Assembly: GCF_001425005.1 (NCBI RefSeq)
Contig: NZ_LMDB01000022.1
Span: forward strand, 461,179-525,178
DNA length: 64,000 nucleotides
Source of the DNA: Duganella sp. Root336D2
Lineage (GTDB): Bacteria; Pseudomonadota; Gammaproteobacteria; Burkholderiales; Burkholderiaceae_D
Direction: 5' to 3'
Part shown: positions 49,699-59,827 of the stretch, piece by piece
Layout: the number at the start of each line of letters is the position of its first letter
Position numbering within the stretch: position 1 is the first letter of the stretch
Notes under the pieces: model-generated
The model's input: only the letters and a program-made list of their open reading frames with translations
What the model was told of the DNA's origin: nothing
Databases searched by the model: none
Position numbers and translations under genes: made by a program

Positions 49699-51291
49699 TT
49701 ATCGCTGGCTCGTCCTTGGCTTGAAGTTCTCATCGACCACCAGGGCGGTAGTGCCGGGCGGCAGGACTTGCAGCGACTTCAGGAATTCAATCAAGGTGTC
49801 CTGGTCATATTTACTGGCGGCCTGGTAAGCCTTGCGCGAGGCAAGGGCTTCGCCTGCATGTCCCAGTACCGCTTCGCGCATGGTGCTGTACATGCCGTGA
49901 TGGAAATACGGGCCGGAATTGGCAACACCCCATAGCCGGCGCGTCAGGAAGCGCCGGTTACCTTCGGGGAACTTGGGCGCCCAGACAGGCCAGTTCATGT
50001 CCAGCGATTCGAGCGGCATGGGATCGGACGGGTCGGAAATGTCGTGCAGTTTGAAGTCGGTGTAGGCCGGCACCATCATCACCAGGTCGTCGGGATGTTC
50101 GGGGGCCAGGCGCGGCAGCGGCAGCGAAGGATCGTTCAGGTCGACCTGGACGGTCCTGGCATCGCCCGCGCGCAGGTTGCCAACCGGGTTGAAGGGGCCA
50201 GGTTCAGTGAAGGTCCAGCCTTCGCGGCTGAGCGGCAGGGCCGGCACGTGGCAGCTTGCGCAGCCGAATGAATTGAATTTCGCCTGGCCGTGCACGATCG
50301 CTTGCGCAATTTTGGGATTGCCTGGAATGACCTGGCCCGGCACCGCCATGGCAGCCTGGAAGATGGAAGCAGCGGTCACGTCGGCGCGGGTCAGCTCGTT
50401 GCTGAAGCCATCTCCGTCCTGGTCGGTATTGGCGCCGAAGCGTTCGGTCGACTGCATGCCATGATGGTGGTTGAACGAGGTGTTGGTGAAGTCGCGCAGC
50501 GATACCGAATTGCCGGCCTGGTGCCAGGGCCTGATCAACAGCGTGGGCGGGTCGATTGGCGTGGCCGTGATCAGGCTAAGGCGCGGCAGTCCGGTAACCT
50601 GGCTGACATCCCACAAGCCGTCGCTGCGCCGGGTCAGCTTGCCGAAACTGACCCCTTTCGCGGTCAGTGCCCGCGTTTCGCCGCGCTTCATGCTGTCGCG
50701 GATGCGCTGCAGGTCGGCGGTGATCTCGCGTGCCAGCATCTCGATATAGCCGGCGCCGAACATGCCCGGCGTATGGCGAGAGTTGCCGATGCTGGCCAGA
50801 GTGACCGGCTTGCCGCGTTCATCGAGCGCACCGCGCGTCGGCACCAGGTCGGTCCGCTCAAATGTTGCGAAGTCGAAGCGCTGGCCCTGCACGAACACAT
50901 TCGCCACGAAATCGCCGCTGCCGCCTGTCACGCCGAACGGCTGGTTGTGGCAGCCCATGCAGGAGTTGGCATCCGGGCCGGAAATGCGGTTGAAGCCGCG
51001 CGCACCAACCAGCGGCATCGACACATCGGACAAGCCGCGGCCATTGCCCTTGGTGAGCGGGCGGCCGCCGCCTTCGGCCTTGGTCCAGTTGGCGGAGAAC
51101 ACGCGGCGCCCATGTTCGAGCAGCCGTTCCAGCGGCGCCGTGTACTCTTCGTCGTCCTGCATGTGGACGGGCAGGCCCAGCTCAAGGCCGATCTCGGTCT
51201 GGCGCAAGGAGGCGTCGACCAGCACGCTGGTGGCGGCTGCGCTGGCGGCAAGTGCAGCCAAGGCCAGTGCGGTGAGTAATTTCCTTTGCAT
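49699..51291 (-). CDS. Exported di-heme c-type oxidoreductase (DHOR / peroxidase-like)
   Basis: 530 residues with a signal peptide (first 21). Two haem-attachment motifs, CMGCH at 111 to 115 and CASCH at 344 to 348, in the arrangement of the di-haem oxidoreductase family. A DQDGDGFSNEL loop near 290 could bind calcium. Periplasmic electron transfer is expected; the substrate is unknown. Last gene of a four-gene operon of exported proteins. Confidence 0.82.
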   Translation of the reverse strand: MQRKLLTALALAALAASAAATSVLVDASLRQTEIGLELGLPVHMQDDEEYTAPLERLLEHGRRVFSANWTKAEGGGRPLTKGNGRGLSDVSMPLVGARGFNRISGPDANSCMGCHNQPFGVTGGSGDFVANVFVQGQRFDFATFERTDLVPTRGALDERGKPVTLASIGNSRHTPGMFGAGYIEMLAREITADLQRIRDSMKRGETRALTAKGVSFGKLTRRSDGLWDVSQVTGLPRLSLITATPIDPPTLLIRPWHQAGNSVSLRDFTNTSFNHHHGMQSTERFGANTDQDGDGFSNELTRADVTAASIFQAAMAVPGQVIPGNPKIAQAIVHGQAKFNSFGCASCHVPALPLSREGWTFTEPGPFNPVGNLRAGDARTVQVDLNDPSLPLPRLAPEHPDDLVMMVPAYTDFKLHDISDPSDPMPLESLDMNWPVWAPKFPEGNRRFLTRRLWGVANSGPYFHHGMYSTMREAVLGHAGEALASRKAYQAASKYDQDTLIEFLKSLQVLPPGTTALVVDENFKPRTSQR

Positions 51292-51302
51292 CGCCGGTCC
51301 CC

Positions 51303-54300
51303 TTATTTCTTCTGTGGCGCCTCGGGCGACACCAGTTCGATTTGCAAGGCGCCGCCGTCGGCAGCGGAGCGGCCGGTGCCGCGTCCGAGCATCATGCCGT
51401 CGCGCCAGACTTCGACGTTGATGCCGCCGGCCGGCACGCCGCTTAGCGTGAAGCGGCCCTGGCCATCGGTATTGGCCATGCCGAGATACCTGGCATTTGC
51501 CGAAGAGCGCACCCGCACTTCGGCATTGGCCAGGGACTTGCCGGCAAGGATGCGTCCCGGGCGCTGTGCCGCGGCGCGTAACTGTGCCGGCGCGGCCTGC
51601 TGCGCCGCTGCGCCGCCGCCGGACAGGGCGGTAGTGGCAGCGCCCATTGCCGGCAGCACGGTGCGCACGCTATAGCCGCCGCCTGGCGCCGGCGTCAGTA
51701 CGACAAAACTGTTATCCAGGTCGAACGGGCTGGCGCCGGTAAAGTACTCGTAGACCGCAGTGGCGGCCGGGACTTCCAGCGTCGGCGTGGCACTGAAATC
51801 GACCTGCTGGAAGGGTGAATTCGGGCCCGGCGTGATGCCGGTGATCGCACCGCTCCTGAGTGCCGTGATGCCCTTGAAAGCGAATACGATGCGGCCGTCG
51901 CGGAACAGCTGGATCTGCAGGGTATTGCTGCCGCCTTCACCGTATTGGCGGGTGCGGTCGTACGTGACGATGAAGCGATCGGGCAGGGTGTCGTTGATCA
52001 GCACGCCGCCGCCGCCGATCAGGTCGTCGAAGAAGGCGGAAACGCGCTTGCGGTTGCTGAAGTCCGCCACATTCTCGGCGTAAGTGTCGTCGCCCGAGCC
52101 AAAGGTAATGTAGCCATTGGTGCCGACATAAGCGGTGTTCTCGTTCTGGCCGTAGAACGGGAACGGGAAGGGCAGGCTACGGCCGGTGTAGCAGTCGTCG
52201 CAAGTGGTCCATAGCGTGCCATAGTCGGTTTCGAAGCGGACGTCGATGACGCTGATGCGCCCTACATCGGTCTGCCCGCCCAGGACCGGCGCCACGGCCG
52301 CCGATGAGCCATTGCGCATGGCGCCGCCTGGCGGGGTGTAGGACGCTTGCAGCACCAGGTTGCCAAGCACGGTGGGTACGCCGCTGATGGCGAAGCGGCC
52401 GTCGGCACCGCTGGTGGCGCTGCGGCCACCCGGAGCGGTGACCAGGGCCCCCGCCAGCGGCGTGCCTTCGGCATCGGTTACCTGGCCGATCGCCTGGGTC
52501 AACGGGTCAGGCGCTACGCTGACGGTAACCGCCTGGGCGCTGCCTTCATTGCCGCCCAGGTCGCGCGCCACCGCACCCAGCTCCAGGCTGGAGACGCCGG
52601 TCGGCACGGTGAAGGTGTACTGGTAGGGCGCGCCGGTGCCGGTGAATGCCGGCTGGCTGTTGACCAGGAAGCGCACCGAGGCGACTGTAATGTCGTCCTG
52701 GGCGTCCACCGCAATGGTCAGCGGCGCTCCTTCATAGACCAGGGCACCGTTGGCCGGCGCGGTAATGGCGGCTGTCGGCGGTACGCCGGCCAGGTCGATG
52801 CGTGGCTGGTACTGGCCGATGTACAGGCGGCTGTCGCCGCTGCTGCCGCCGCGTGCCAGGCTGTTGCGGTCGGCGGCCAGGTAGATGTAGCTGTCATCGG
52901 CGGCAATGCCCATGCCGTTGTCGTCGCGGGCGCTGAAGTTCAGGATCGCGCGCGGCTGCAATACCTGCGGGTTGCTGGTGTCGACGATAGGAACGCCGTT
53001 GACGAAGAGCACGTCCGCCCCCAGCGCGAAGTTGCCGCTCAGGATCACGTTGTTGAGCAGGCCGCCGAGCGACTGCTGCGTGCGCGACAGGATGGCCGGG
53101 GCTGCCAGGTTGGCGATGTCGACCGAGGTCATGCTGTTGGCGTAATCGGCCACGATGGCTGTATTGCCGCGCAAGGCAACGCCGCGCGCATCGCCGGTGG
53201 CCGCCGTGCCGCGCAGCAGCGGCGCCGACACGTTGCTGACGTCCACCAGTTTCAAGCCGGCTTCGCCCATTGCCACGGCCGCCAGGTTGCGGTTGGGATC
53301 GAGGTCCAGGTTCCAGGCCGTGCCGCCCAGGCCGATGGTGCCGGCCTGGATCATGGCGCCGGGATTGGCCACGCTGACGAGGTACAGGCTGCTGCCCGAT
53401 ACCACGTAGGCCATGCTGCCGCGCACCTTCACGCCCATCGCGTTGCCCACCGCTGCGAAGGTGCCCAGCAGGCGCGGTGCGGCTGGCGTGGACACATCCA
53501 CTACCTTCAGGCCGCCGCTGGTGGCCAGGTAGGCGATGTTGCCGGCCAGGGTGATGTCGTTGGCGCTGGCACCGAGGTTCAGGCTGGCCAGCAAGGTCGG
53601 GGTGCGGCGGTCGCTGCCGAGTGCCACCACGTGCAAGCCGGCCGAGCCCGCTGCGACATAGGCGAATTCACCGCCCACCGCCACGCCGTTGGCCAGGCCG
53701 GGAATAGCGACGAAGGACAGCGCTCCCGGCGCGAAATCCTGCACGGTTCCCAGCACGGTGGCGGAATGGCCGTTGTTGCTGACCGTGATGGTGCAGCTGC
53801 CCGCAGTGCTGGCGTAGACCCGGCCATCGGGCGCGCCGAAGTTGCAGGAGGCGACATTGCTGCTGGCGTATTGCGTCTGGCGCGCGCTGCTGGTGAGGTT
53901 GATCTCGCTGCCGTCGATCAGCGTCCCGGTCACGGTCAGCTGCACGCTGGCGCTGCCGGACAAGGAGTTGACGACCAGGGTGAAGTTGCCCGGCGTGACG
54001 CGGACGCCGGCCAACGCTGCGCCCAGGTTGACGCTGGCCGGGTTGGTCGGGTCGCTGCCGGTCTGGATCTCGATGCCGTCGCGTACGCCGTCGCCGTCGG
54101 TATCGGCGAGCAGCGGACTGGTGCAGAAACCACGGGTGCAATGCGCTTCATCGCCGTCGCTGAGGCCATCGCCGTCGGTATCGGGATTGCGGGGATTGGT
54201 GCCGGCGCGGTATTCGTCCACTGCGGTCAGGCCGTCATGGTCCAGGTCGAGCAGGGCGTCGGCCCCGTTGTTGGGATTCATGCCGAGGCGCAGTTCTTCA

Positions 54301-54920
54301 TCGTCCGGAATGCCGTCGGCGTCGCTGTCGGCGCCAGACAGGGCGACGCGCAGCTGGGTGATGCCTTGCGTCCCTTCGTTGGTGGCCTGGATCGCCACGG
54401 TGCCGCTGCGCACGGCGGTCACCAGGCCGCTGGGGCTGATGGTGGCAATGGCCGGATTGCTGATGCCGTAGCTGGTGCCCGTGGCCGTGACATCGACCTG
54501 GTTGCCGGCCGGGTAGGTCGCCAGCGCCTGCAGCTGGGTGGTAGCGCCAGCGCTGGTCAGCACCGGCGCGCCCAGGCTGACGCGCAGGCTGGACGGGATC
54601 GGGGTGGTGGGGCCAAGCAAGATGGGCGGCAGGGAGACCGAGCCGTTGGCCGGAATCGTGAATTCGCTCGACTGTCCATACGAGGTGACGCCGCTTTGCA
54701 CGCAAGTGGCGCGGGCCCGTACCCTGCCGAAATTGGCCGGCAGGTTGGGTAATACCCAGGTGCCGTCTGCCTTGACCTGAACATTGCGGTTAAGGACGCT
54801 GACTGTGCAGTTCTCGTTGAGTCCATTGGATTGCGCATACGCAGGCATGCCGGAGAGCAGCAGGGTGCACGTTAACGCCGCTGCCAGTGCATCTCTCACG
54901 CCGTCAAATAAGAACTTCAT
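51303..54920 (-). CDS. Exported multidomain protein with calcium and LVIVD repeats
   Basis: 1205 residues. A signal peptide (to about residue 28) is followed by a Big2-like domain, then thrombospondin-3-type calcium repeats (DSDADGIPDDEE, NPDTDGDGLSDGDE, ADTDGDGVRDGIE). Next is a run of LVIVD beta-propeller repeats (KVVDVSTPAAPRLLG and similar), an Ig-like domain (PPTAAITAPANGALVYEG), a carboxypeptidase-regulatory-like domain and a nidogen-like end. Surface or extracellular binding protein; no enzyme domain seen. GGGGGG stands before ATG 54920; the longer frame overlaps the next gene. Confidence 0.82.
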   Translation of the reverse strand: MKFLFDGVRDALAAALTCTLLLSGMPAYAQSNGLNENCTVSVLNRNVQVKADGTWVLPNLPANFGRVRARATCVQSGVTSYGQSSEFTIPANGSVSLPPILLGPTTPIPSSLRVSLGAPVLTSAGATTQLQALATYPAGNQVDVTATGTSYGISNPAIATISPSGLVTAVRSGTVAIQATNEGTQGITQLRVALSGADSDADGIPDDEELRLGMNPNNGADALLDLDHDGLTAVDEYRAGTNPRNPDTDGDGLSDGDEAHCTRGFCTSPLLADTDGDGVRDGIEIQTGSDPTNPASVNLGAALAGVRVTPGNFTLVVNSLSGSASVQLTVTGTLIDGSEINLTSSARQTQYASSNVASCNFGAPDGRVYASTAGSCTITVSNNGHSATVLGTVQDFAPGALSFVAIPGLANGVAVGGEFAYVAAGSAGLHVVALGSDRRTPTLLASLNLGASANDITLAGNIAYLATSGGLKVVDVSTPAAPRLLGTFAAVGNAMGVKVRGSMAYVVSGSSLYLVSVANPGAMIQAGTIGLGGTAWNLDLDPNRNLAAVAMGEAGLKLVDVSNVSAPLLRGTAATGDARGVALRGNTAIVADYANSMTSVDIANLAAPAILSRTQQSLGGLLNNVILSGNFALGADVLFVNGVPIVDTSNPQVLQPRAILNFSARDDNGMGIAADDSYIYLAADRNSLARGGSSGDSRLYIGQYQPRIDLAGVPPTAAITAPANGALVYEGAPLTIAVDAQDDITVASVRFLVNSQPAFTGTGAPYQYTFTVPTGVSSLELGAVARDLGGNEGSAQAVTVSVAPDPLTQAIGQVTDAEGTPLAGALVTAPGGRSATSGADGRFAISGVPTVLGNLVLQASYTPPGGAMRNGSSAAVAPVLGGQTDVGRISVIDVRFETDYGTLWTTCDDCYTGRSLPFPFPFYGQNENTAYVGTNGYITFGSGDDTYAENVADFSNRKRVSAFFDDLIGGGGVLINDTLPDRFIVTYDRTRQYGEGGSNTLQIQLFRDGRIVFAFKGITALRSGAITGITPGPNSPFQQVDFSATPTLEVPAATAVYEYFTGASPFDLDNSFVVLTPAPGGGYSVRTVLPAMGAATTALSGGGAAAQQAAPAQLRAAAQRPGRILAGKSLANAEVRVRSSANARYLGMANTDGQGRFTLSGVPAGGINVEVWRDGMMLGRGTGRSAADGGALQIELVSPEAPQKK

Positions 54921-54939
54921 CGCGCCCCCCGGGTTCGGT

Positions 54940-55617
54940 TTATTTTGTGCTGCCCAGCGCCGCAATGACTTCGGCATCGTCTGCATCGTAAATATCGAGT
55001 TCGTTCTGGAACATGGTGGTCGGCTTGCTGCCATCGATTTCGCGCATGACGAAGATGATGTACTTCTTCCGCAGCTGCACAACCACATCGGCCAAGCGGT
55101 AAGGATTGTCAAGGCCGCCGACAGCGACTGGCACCACGAAGAACTCTTTGAGGTAGTCCGGCGCCTTCAGCAGGGGCGCACGCGCGTTTGCCAGCGCATT
55201 CTGGTACTGGTCAAAGACCACCAGGCTGCCGCTGGCCTTGCGCTCGACATCGCGGCTCAAGGACAGCGCCTGGCTGTCCGAAAGCGCCGCTTTTCCTTCC
55301 GCGGGGCGGTAGGTGACCAGTTTCAGCGGGATGGTTTTGCCGGCGACGGCTTTGCCGTGATCGAAGCGTTGGCTAATCTGGAATTCCAGCTCTTGCATCC
55401 CCCTGGCGTTGTCCAGGACTTCCATCTTATGGCCCGGTTGCGCGGCGATGAAGCGGCCTTCCGCGATAAACGCAGCGTTGCCCATGCTGCGCTGGACCTT
55501 TTCGGCGGTCGAAAGAATTTGCTTTTTACCGCCCGGGTAAAAGACGTCCTCCGCAAGGACGGCCGGTCCTGCGCTGCAGATGATTATCATGAGTAGTCCT
55601 TTGATCAATCGTTTCAT
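54940..55617 (-). CDS. Exported protein of unknown function
   Basis: 225 residues with a signal peptide (MKRLIKGLLMIIICSAGPAVLA). No family recognised. The mature part looks alpha/beta (IPLKLVTYRPAEGKAAL, LKEFFVVPVAVGGLDNPYRL). GAGGAAGG precedes ATG 55617. It lies between two very large exported proteins with gaps under 20 bases, so it is probably cotranscribed and may be their chaperone or cofactor. Confidence 0.75.
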   Translation of the reverse strand: MKRLIKGLLMIIICSAGPAVLAEDVFYPGGKKQILSTAEKVQRSMGNAAFIAEGRFIAAQPGHKMEVLDNARGMQELEFQISQRFDHGKAVAGKTIPLKLVTYRPAEGKAALSDSQALSLSRDVERKASGSLVVFDQYQNALANARAPLLKAPDYLKEFFVVPVAVGGLDNPYRLADVVVQLRKKYIIFVMREIDGSKPTTMFQNELDIYDADDAEVIAALGSTK

Positions 55618-55634
55618 GCCTTCCTCCTCTTCGA

Positions 55635-58600
55635 TCAATACGTTACGCCACTTGGCACTTCCACCGTCACACCGCCCTGGCATTGGAAGCCATAACGCAT
55701 CTCCCCTGCGAAATCGGTATGCGCCGCCTGGCGTGCCACCATGGCGCTCCAGTCGGCGGAGAGCTGTGTCACTGCGGCGGTTTTTGCCTGGTTACATGCC
55801 TGCATTGATGCGTACTTTGTGCCGACGATGCCTTTTGCCCCGTTGATGACTGACATCAGGAGGCTGGCGTGCTTCAGTTCATGCGTCGTGGTGCGCGAAA
55901 TATTGGCGGCGGTGCGCGTGATCGCGCCGCAGCCGGCAACTTGCGCCTTGGTGTGAATGGTGACACGCCAGGCGGCTTTTGGGGTGATGTCGCCGTTCAT
56001 TGCCGCCTGTTCGCTGCCGCCGGCACAGATGGACGCGCAGCTTAAGGCCTCATCGTAACCAAAACCGGTATTGGCACCGAACTCGCCAAGTGCGACCGCA
56101 TCGCCATTGTCGTTGCTCGCCGCTGGTGTTGGCGATGCAGGCGGTGGCGGAATTGCCGGACTATCGGCCACCGGCACGCAGGTGCTGCCCTGGCATTGCT
56201 TGCAGGTGGGGCAGGTGCCGGCGGAGCCGGAGGTGTTCGGGTCGCCGCCGCAGTGCCAGCCTGCCTTGATCACGCCGGCACCCGGATCGGAAGTGATGGT
56301 TGCGCCGTCCTCGCTTACCGTGGCGCTGCCGATGGCGACGAAACTCGCCAGGTCGTGGTCGTAGGAATACATCTCGGTCACGGCGCGCGGAGGCAGGCCG
56401 TCGACGTTGGGCATGGTCATGCGCGCGGCCGGGCTGAAATGGGTGCCGACCGGCTGGATGGTGACCACGAAGCGCGGCTGCTGGCCGAAGCCGGGCGCCA
56501 TCGGCACCTTGTCCATATTGACCGGTGTGACCGATACGCAGCCGCTGCGCGAGCCGCCGGCAAAGGTGGCCGAACCGGGCGCGATGGCCAGGGCAAAGCC
56601 GGGCACCTCGGGCAGGGTCAGTGTGCCACCCGTGGTTTCGTTGACGCAGATGCGGTTGTTCGGGTTGATTTCGGGCAGGAAGACCGGCATCCCGAGGGTA
56701 TTGTTCTGGCCCGCGACGGTGATCATGTCGAAGTCCAGCGTCGGCCAGGTGCCGGGGCGAGCGGCTGTGCCGCCGTCGGCCATCAGCTTGAACACGCCGA
56801 CCGGTACCGGCTGCATTACGAACTGGCCTTGCGCGTCGGTTTGCACGGGCGTCGCCATCTCCTGCGGGATATTGCTGCGGTTGCCCTGGGTAATGTGCAG
56901 CAGGCGCATGGTAACGCCGGGGAGAGGGTTGTTGCTGTTGTCCAGCACCACGCCGGTGATGCGGGTTTGCGCCGCCGGTCCCGGCACCAGGCCGGTAGCG
57001 CTGAAGGCAGCCGCGAAGCCGGGGTTGCCGGTGAAATTGGCTTCCACCACGTTGTTGCCGACACCCTGGTCCGGTCCCAGGATCAAGGTCGCGGCAATAC
57101 GTCCATCGCTGTCGCTGGTGGTCTGGTACGTGGCCTGGTGCGTCGCGCCGAATCCGCCACCGCCGCCTTTCACCTGGAAGGTGACGGGAATGTTGGCGAG
57201 CCGGTTGTTGTGGGCATCGGTGACGATGGCAATCAAGGGCAGGGGCAGGGGCTGGCCTACCACACCGGTCTGGGTATTGCCGGAGTCGACCACCATGAGT
57301 TTGGGGCCGCCGGGTGCGCCGATGGCAACGAAGTCGACGGTAGCCTGGCTGCCGGCGGTACTGGCCTCGACCAGGTTGCCGCTGCCGGTGCGCCGGCCCA
57401 GGCGGTAGAACACCTTGGCCTTGCCTTCGGTGTCGGTATTGACGGCCAGCGCGGAGAGCGCGCTGCCCGGGGCCGTGCCGGCGGCCAGTGTGCCGTCCAG
57501 CCCGACGACCCTGAACACGACAGGCTGGTTGGCGAGCGGCGCGCCTTGGGCATTGGTCAGCGCCACCACGAGTGGCGCGGGCAGCAGGTTGCCGGCCGGG
57601 CCGCTCTGGTTGTTGCCCGATACGAGCCGGAGTCCGCCGGCTGCCGCCAGCCGGGTCAGCGTGGTGCTGGTGGTCGCCCGGTTGCCGGCGCGGTCGGTGA
57701 CCGTGGCCTGGATGGTGTTGGCGCCGGGACTGAGCGGCACTTCGCGTGCCGTAAAGCTTCGGTTCAGCACTTCGGCGCTGATGCCGTTGACGGTGACGGT
57801 AGCCTGCTGCGGATTGACGGTGCCGACCACGATGTCGTTGACCATGCCGCTGACGGTGACGCTGGCGGCATTGGTGCTGCCGTTGGCGGACGGCGAGTAA
57901 ATTTCGATTTTCGGTGCGGTGGTGTCGAGCGTGACCAGGATGCTGCTGGTGGTGGTGCTGCCGCCGCTATTGGTGGCGACGGCCGTGATGGTGTTGGGCC
58001 CCTCATTGAGCGGAACGGAGGCGTTGAAGCTGGTGCCGCTGAGAATGGCGGCGATGCCGTTCAGCGTGACCTGGGCGGCCGGGTCGCCGACCTTGCCCGA
58101 GACGGTGACCACCGGCGTGTTCAGGTAGGCTCCGCTGGCCGGCGCGGTGATCTCGGCGCTGGTGGCGGTGCCGGTGATCGCTACGCTGAGCACGCTGGAA
58201 TACACCGCCTGGCTGTAGCCGGGGAAACTGCCGGCCACGCGATAGCGCACGGTACCGGGCGCGTTTTCAAGGATGGTGCTGAGCAGGCTGTAGATCTTGT
58301 CGGCAGCTTGCGCATCGCCTTCCGCACCGTCGTCATGCAACTGGCCCAGGTTCGCCAGCACCGCGCCGTCGCCATCGATTTTCTGCAGCACGAGGGAAGT
58401 GGGCGGGACTTCGGACTCGACGCTGGCGCTGGCCAGGCCGATCACAGCGGCGCCGGCCGGGGTGCTGGCGACGCTGAAGCTGGCGGCCGTGATCTTGGGA
58501 GCGCCGCTTGCACCCGTTACCGCCAGCGTAAGCGGGGCCGAGAGGGTGCGCTTGATTTCGCGCTTGTAGGCGGCCGAGACCTGGAAGCGCACGCTGCCTG

Positions 58601-58919
58601 CATTCGCCTCATTGAGCTGCATGTCCAGCGTGTACAACTGGTCGTTTGCAATGGCGTCGCCTTGCCGCCCATCGTCATGCAGCACGCCGACGATGCTCTG
58701 CACGCTGCCGTCGGCGTTCAGCCGCTGCACATTGGCACTGCCTGCAATGTAATTCGGATCGCTGATCGCCACGACGACCTTGACGGTGGCCGGCATAGCT
58801 GCCGCGATGCTGGCAGGGCTAAGCACAGGCGTGCCGAGGCTGCCGGCCGCGGCCTGGCCGGACAGCAGGGCTGCCCCCGCCAGCACGGCCGTATGGATCG
58901 CAGAATAAACGATTCTCAT
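55635..58919 (-). CDS. Exported multi-Ig protein with C-terminal HExxH metallopeptidase-like domain
   Basis: 1094 residues, signal peptide at the start. Two choice-of-anchor-X-type repeats (PASIAAAMPATVKVVVAISDPN and a second copy) are followed by bacterial Ig domains (ITAPASGAYLNTPVVTVSGKVG), Big1-like domains and a carboxypeptidase-regulatory-like domain near 690. A Cys-rich linker (CPTCKQCQGSTC) follows. The last 110 residues contain HELKH (1013 to 1017), matching HExxH, in a helix as in DUF922-like zinc peptidases. AAGGAG precedes ATG 58919. Confidence 0.8.
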   Translation of the reverse strand: MRIVYSAIHTAVLAGAALLSGQAAAGSLGTPVLSPASIAAAMPATVKVVVAISDPNYIAGSANVQRLNADGSVQSIVGVLHDDGRQGDAIANDQLYTLDMQLNEANAGSVRFQVSAAYKREIKRTLSAPLTLAVTGASGAPKITAASFSVASTPAGAAVIGLASASVESEVPPTSLVLQKIDGDGAVLANLGQLHDDGAEGDAQAADKIYSLLSTILENAPGTVRYRVAGSFPGYSQAVYSSVLSVAITGTATSAEITAPASGAYLNTPVVTVSGKVGDPAAQVTLNGIAAILSGTSFNASVPLNEGPNTITAVATNSGGSTTTSSILVTLDTTAPKIEIYSPSANGSTNAASVTVSGMVNDIVVGTVNPQQATVTVNGISAEVLNRSFTAREVPLSPGANTIQATVTDRAGNRATTSTTLTRLAAAGGLRLVSGNNQSGPAGNLLPAPLVVALTNAQGAPLANQPVVFRVVGLDGTLAAGTAPGSALSALAVNTDTEGKAKVFYRLGRRTGSGNLVEASTAGSQATVDFVAIGAPGGPKLMVVDSGNTQTGVVGQPLPLPLIAIVTDAHNNRLANIPVTFQVKGGGGGFGATHQATYQTTSDSDGRIAATLILGPDQGVGNNVVEANFTGNPGFAAAFSATGLVPGPAAQTRITGVVLDNSNNPLPGVTMRLLHITQGNRSNIPQEMATPVQTDAQGQFVMQPVPVGVFKLMADGGTAARPGTWPTLDFDMITVAGQNNTLGMPVFLPEINPNNRICVNETTGGTLTLPEVPGFALAIAPGSATFAGGSRSGCVSVTPVNMDKVPMAPGFGQQPRFVVTIQPVGTHFSPAARMTMPNVDGLPPRAVTEMYSYDHDLASFVAIGSATVSEDGATITSDPGAGVIKAGWHCGGDPNTSGSAGTCPTCKQCQGSTCVPVADSPAIPPPPASPTPAASNDNGDAVALGEFGANTGFGYDEALSCASICAGGSEQAAMNGDITPKAAWRVTIHTKAQVAGCGAITRTAANISRTTTHELKHASLLMSVINGAKGIVGTKYASMQACNQAKTAAVTQLSADWSAMVARQAAHTDFAGEMRYGFQCQGGVTVEVPSGVTY

Positions 58920-59001
58920 GCTTGCTCCTTGGCGCATCCGCGACGGGCGCGGGCGCAATGCTTTGCTTCAGATGGATTGCCGGAATTCGCCCGCAAGGGC
59001 T

Positions 59002-59625
59002 TCAGGGATGACGGAACTTGCTGCGTCGGCGCAGCATGAGGGCCAGCCCGCCAAGGACCAGTGCCAGGCTGGCCGGCTCAGGCAGGTCGGTGGCCGGGGT
59101 AGTGACGCTGAGGTCGTCGAGCAGGAACGAAAAGCCGTCTGCTGCGGCGCTGATTTCGAGGCGGGCGATCAGGCCGCCAGCAGCGGCAATGCTCAACAGC
59201 TCGTTCGCGACGCTGCCCGGATCGCCCGTGCCGTCAGCCGCATTGCTCAGGAAAGCAGAGCTGGTTTGTGCGAGCAGCCTGTTGCTGCTGTCGTAGGCGG
59301 ACATTGTCAGTCCGCTCAAATAAGTAAAGTAGCCCGACACGGCTTGGGCCGGGGTGGCAAACGTGATGACGATAGGACCGCCGTCGTCAAGGAGGGCGTT
59401 GGTTCCCGAATGGAGTGGAAAAGAGAATTCGTTAAGGCTGACGCCGCTTTTCAGGATAGTCGCATGCGTGAACTGCAAGCCGCTGTACTGGCTGGTCAGG
59501 CTTGTGCTGTCGGCAAAGGAATCGAAGCTGTAGGACAAGGTACCCGCCGAACTGCCGGCCATGGCGCCGAGCCAGGCAAGGCCGGCCGTAAGCAGTTTTC
59601 CCACATTGAGGATGCGCTTGTTCAT
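59002..59625 (-). CDS. PEP-CTERM sorted exported protein
   Basis: 207 residues: N-terminal signal peptide, a beta-sandwich body (choice-of-anchor type), and at the C-terminus the PEP-CTERM signal PEPASLALVLGGLALMLRRRSK. This signal is processed by exosortase in bacteria that make exopolysaccharide. The exosortase gene itself is not in this window. Confidence 0.93.
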   Translation of the reverse strand: MNKRILNVGKLLTAGLAWLGAMAGSSAGTLSYSFDSFADSTSLTSQYSGLQFTHATILKSGVSLNEFSFPLHSGTNALLDDGGPIVITFATPAQAVSGYFTYLSGLTMSAYDSSNRLLAQTSSAFLSNAADGTGDPGSVANELLSIAAAGGLIARLEISAAADGFSFLLDDLSVTTPATDLPEPASLALVLGGLALMLRRRSKFRHP

Positions 59626-59789
59626 ACCTGATCCCTAAGAATTGATTTTGCGTGCTGGGAGCCTTAAGCAGAAGTTATGCCAGATTGATAAGTATTTGAT
59701 TGAAAAGAAGTCGTTTGACTTTCATTGTTTAATTTGTAAGATCAAACGACACTTGCTTTCAAATCGACCGTTAGGGTGAACGCGGAATT

Positions 59790-59819
59790 GCGCAAGCCCG
59801 CATTCAAGCGGGCTTGCGC
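59790..59819. terminator. Strong hairpin between two leftward genes
   Basis: GCGCAAGCCCGC and GCGGGCTTGCGC pair fully over six bases, just after the stop of the gene at 59828. No T-run follows on either strand, so it may be an mRNA-stabilising or rho-independent-like hairpin. The 200-base spacer holds nothing else clear. Confidence 0.55.
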
Positions 59820-59827
59820 GGCCTGCT

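Noticed and set aside
59790..59819. Hairpin taken for a CRISPR-like or integron-like repeat
   Set aside because: It occurs once, without spaced copies. No CRISPR array was seen anywhere in the window.
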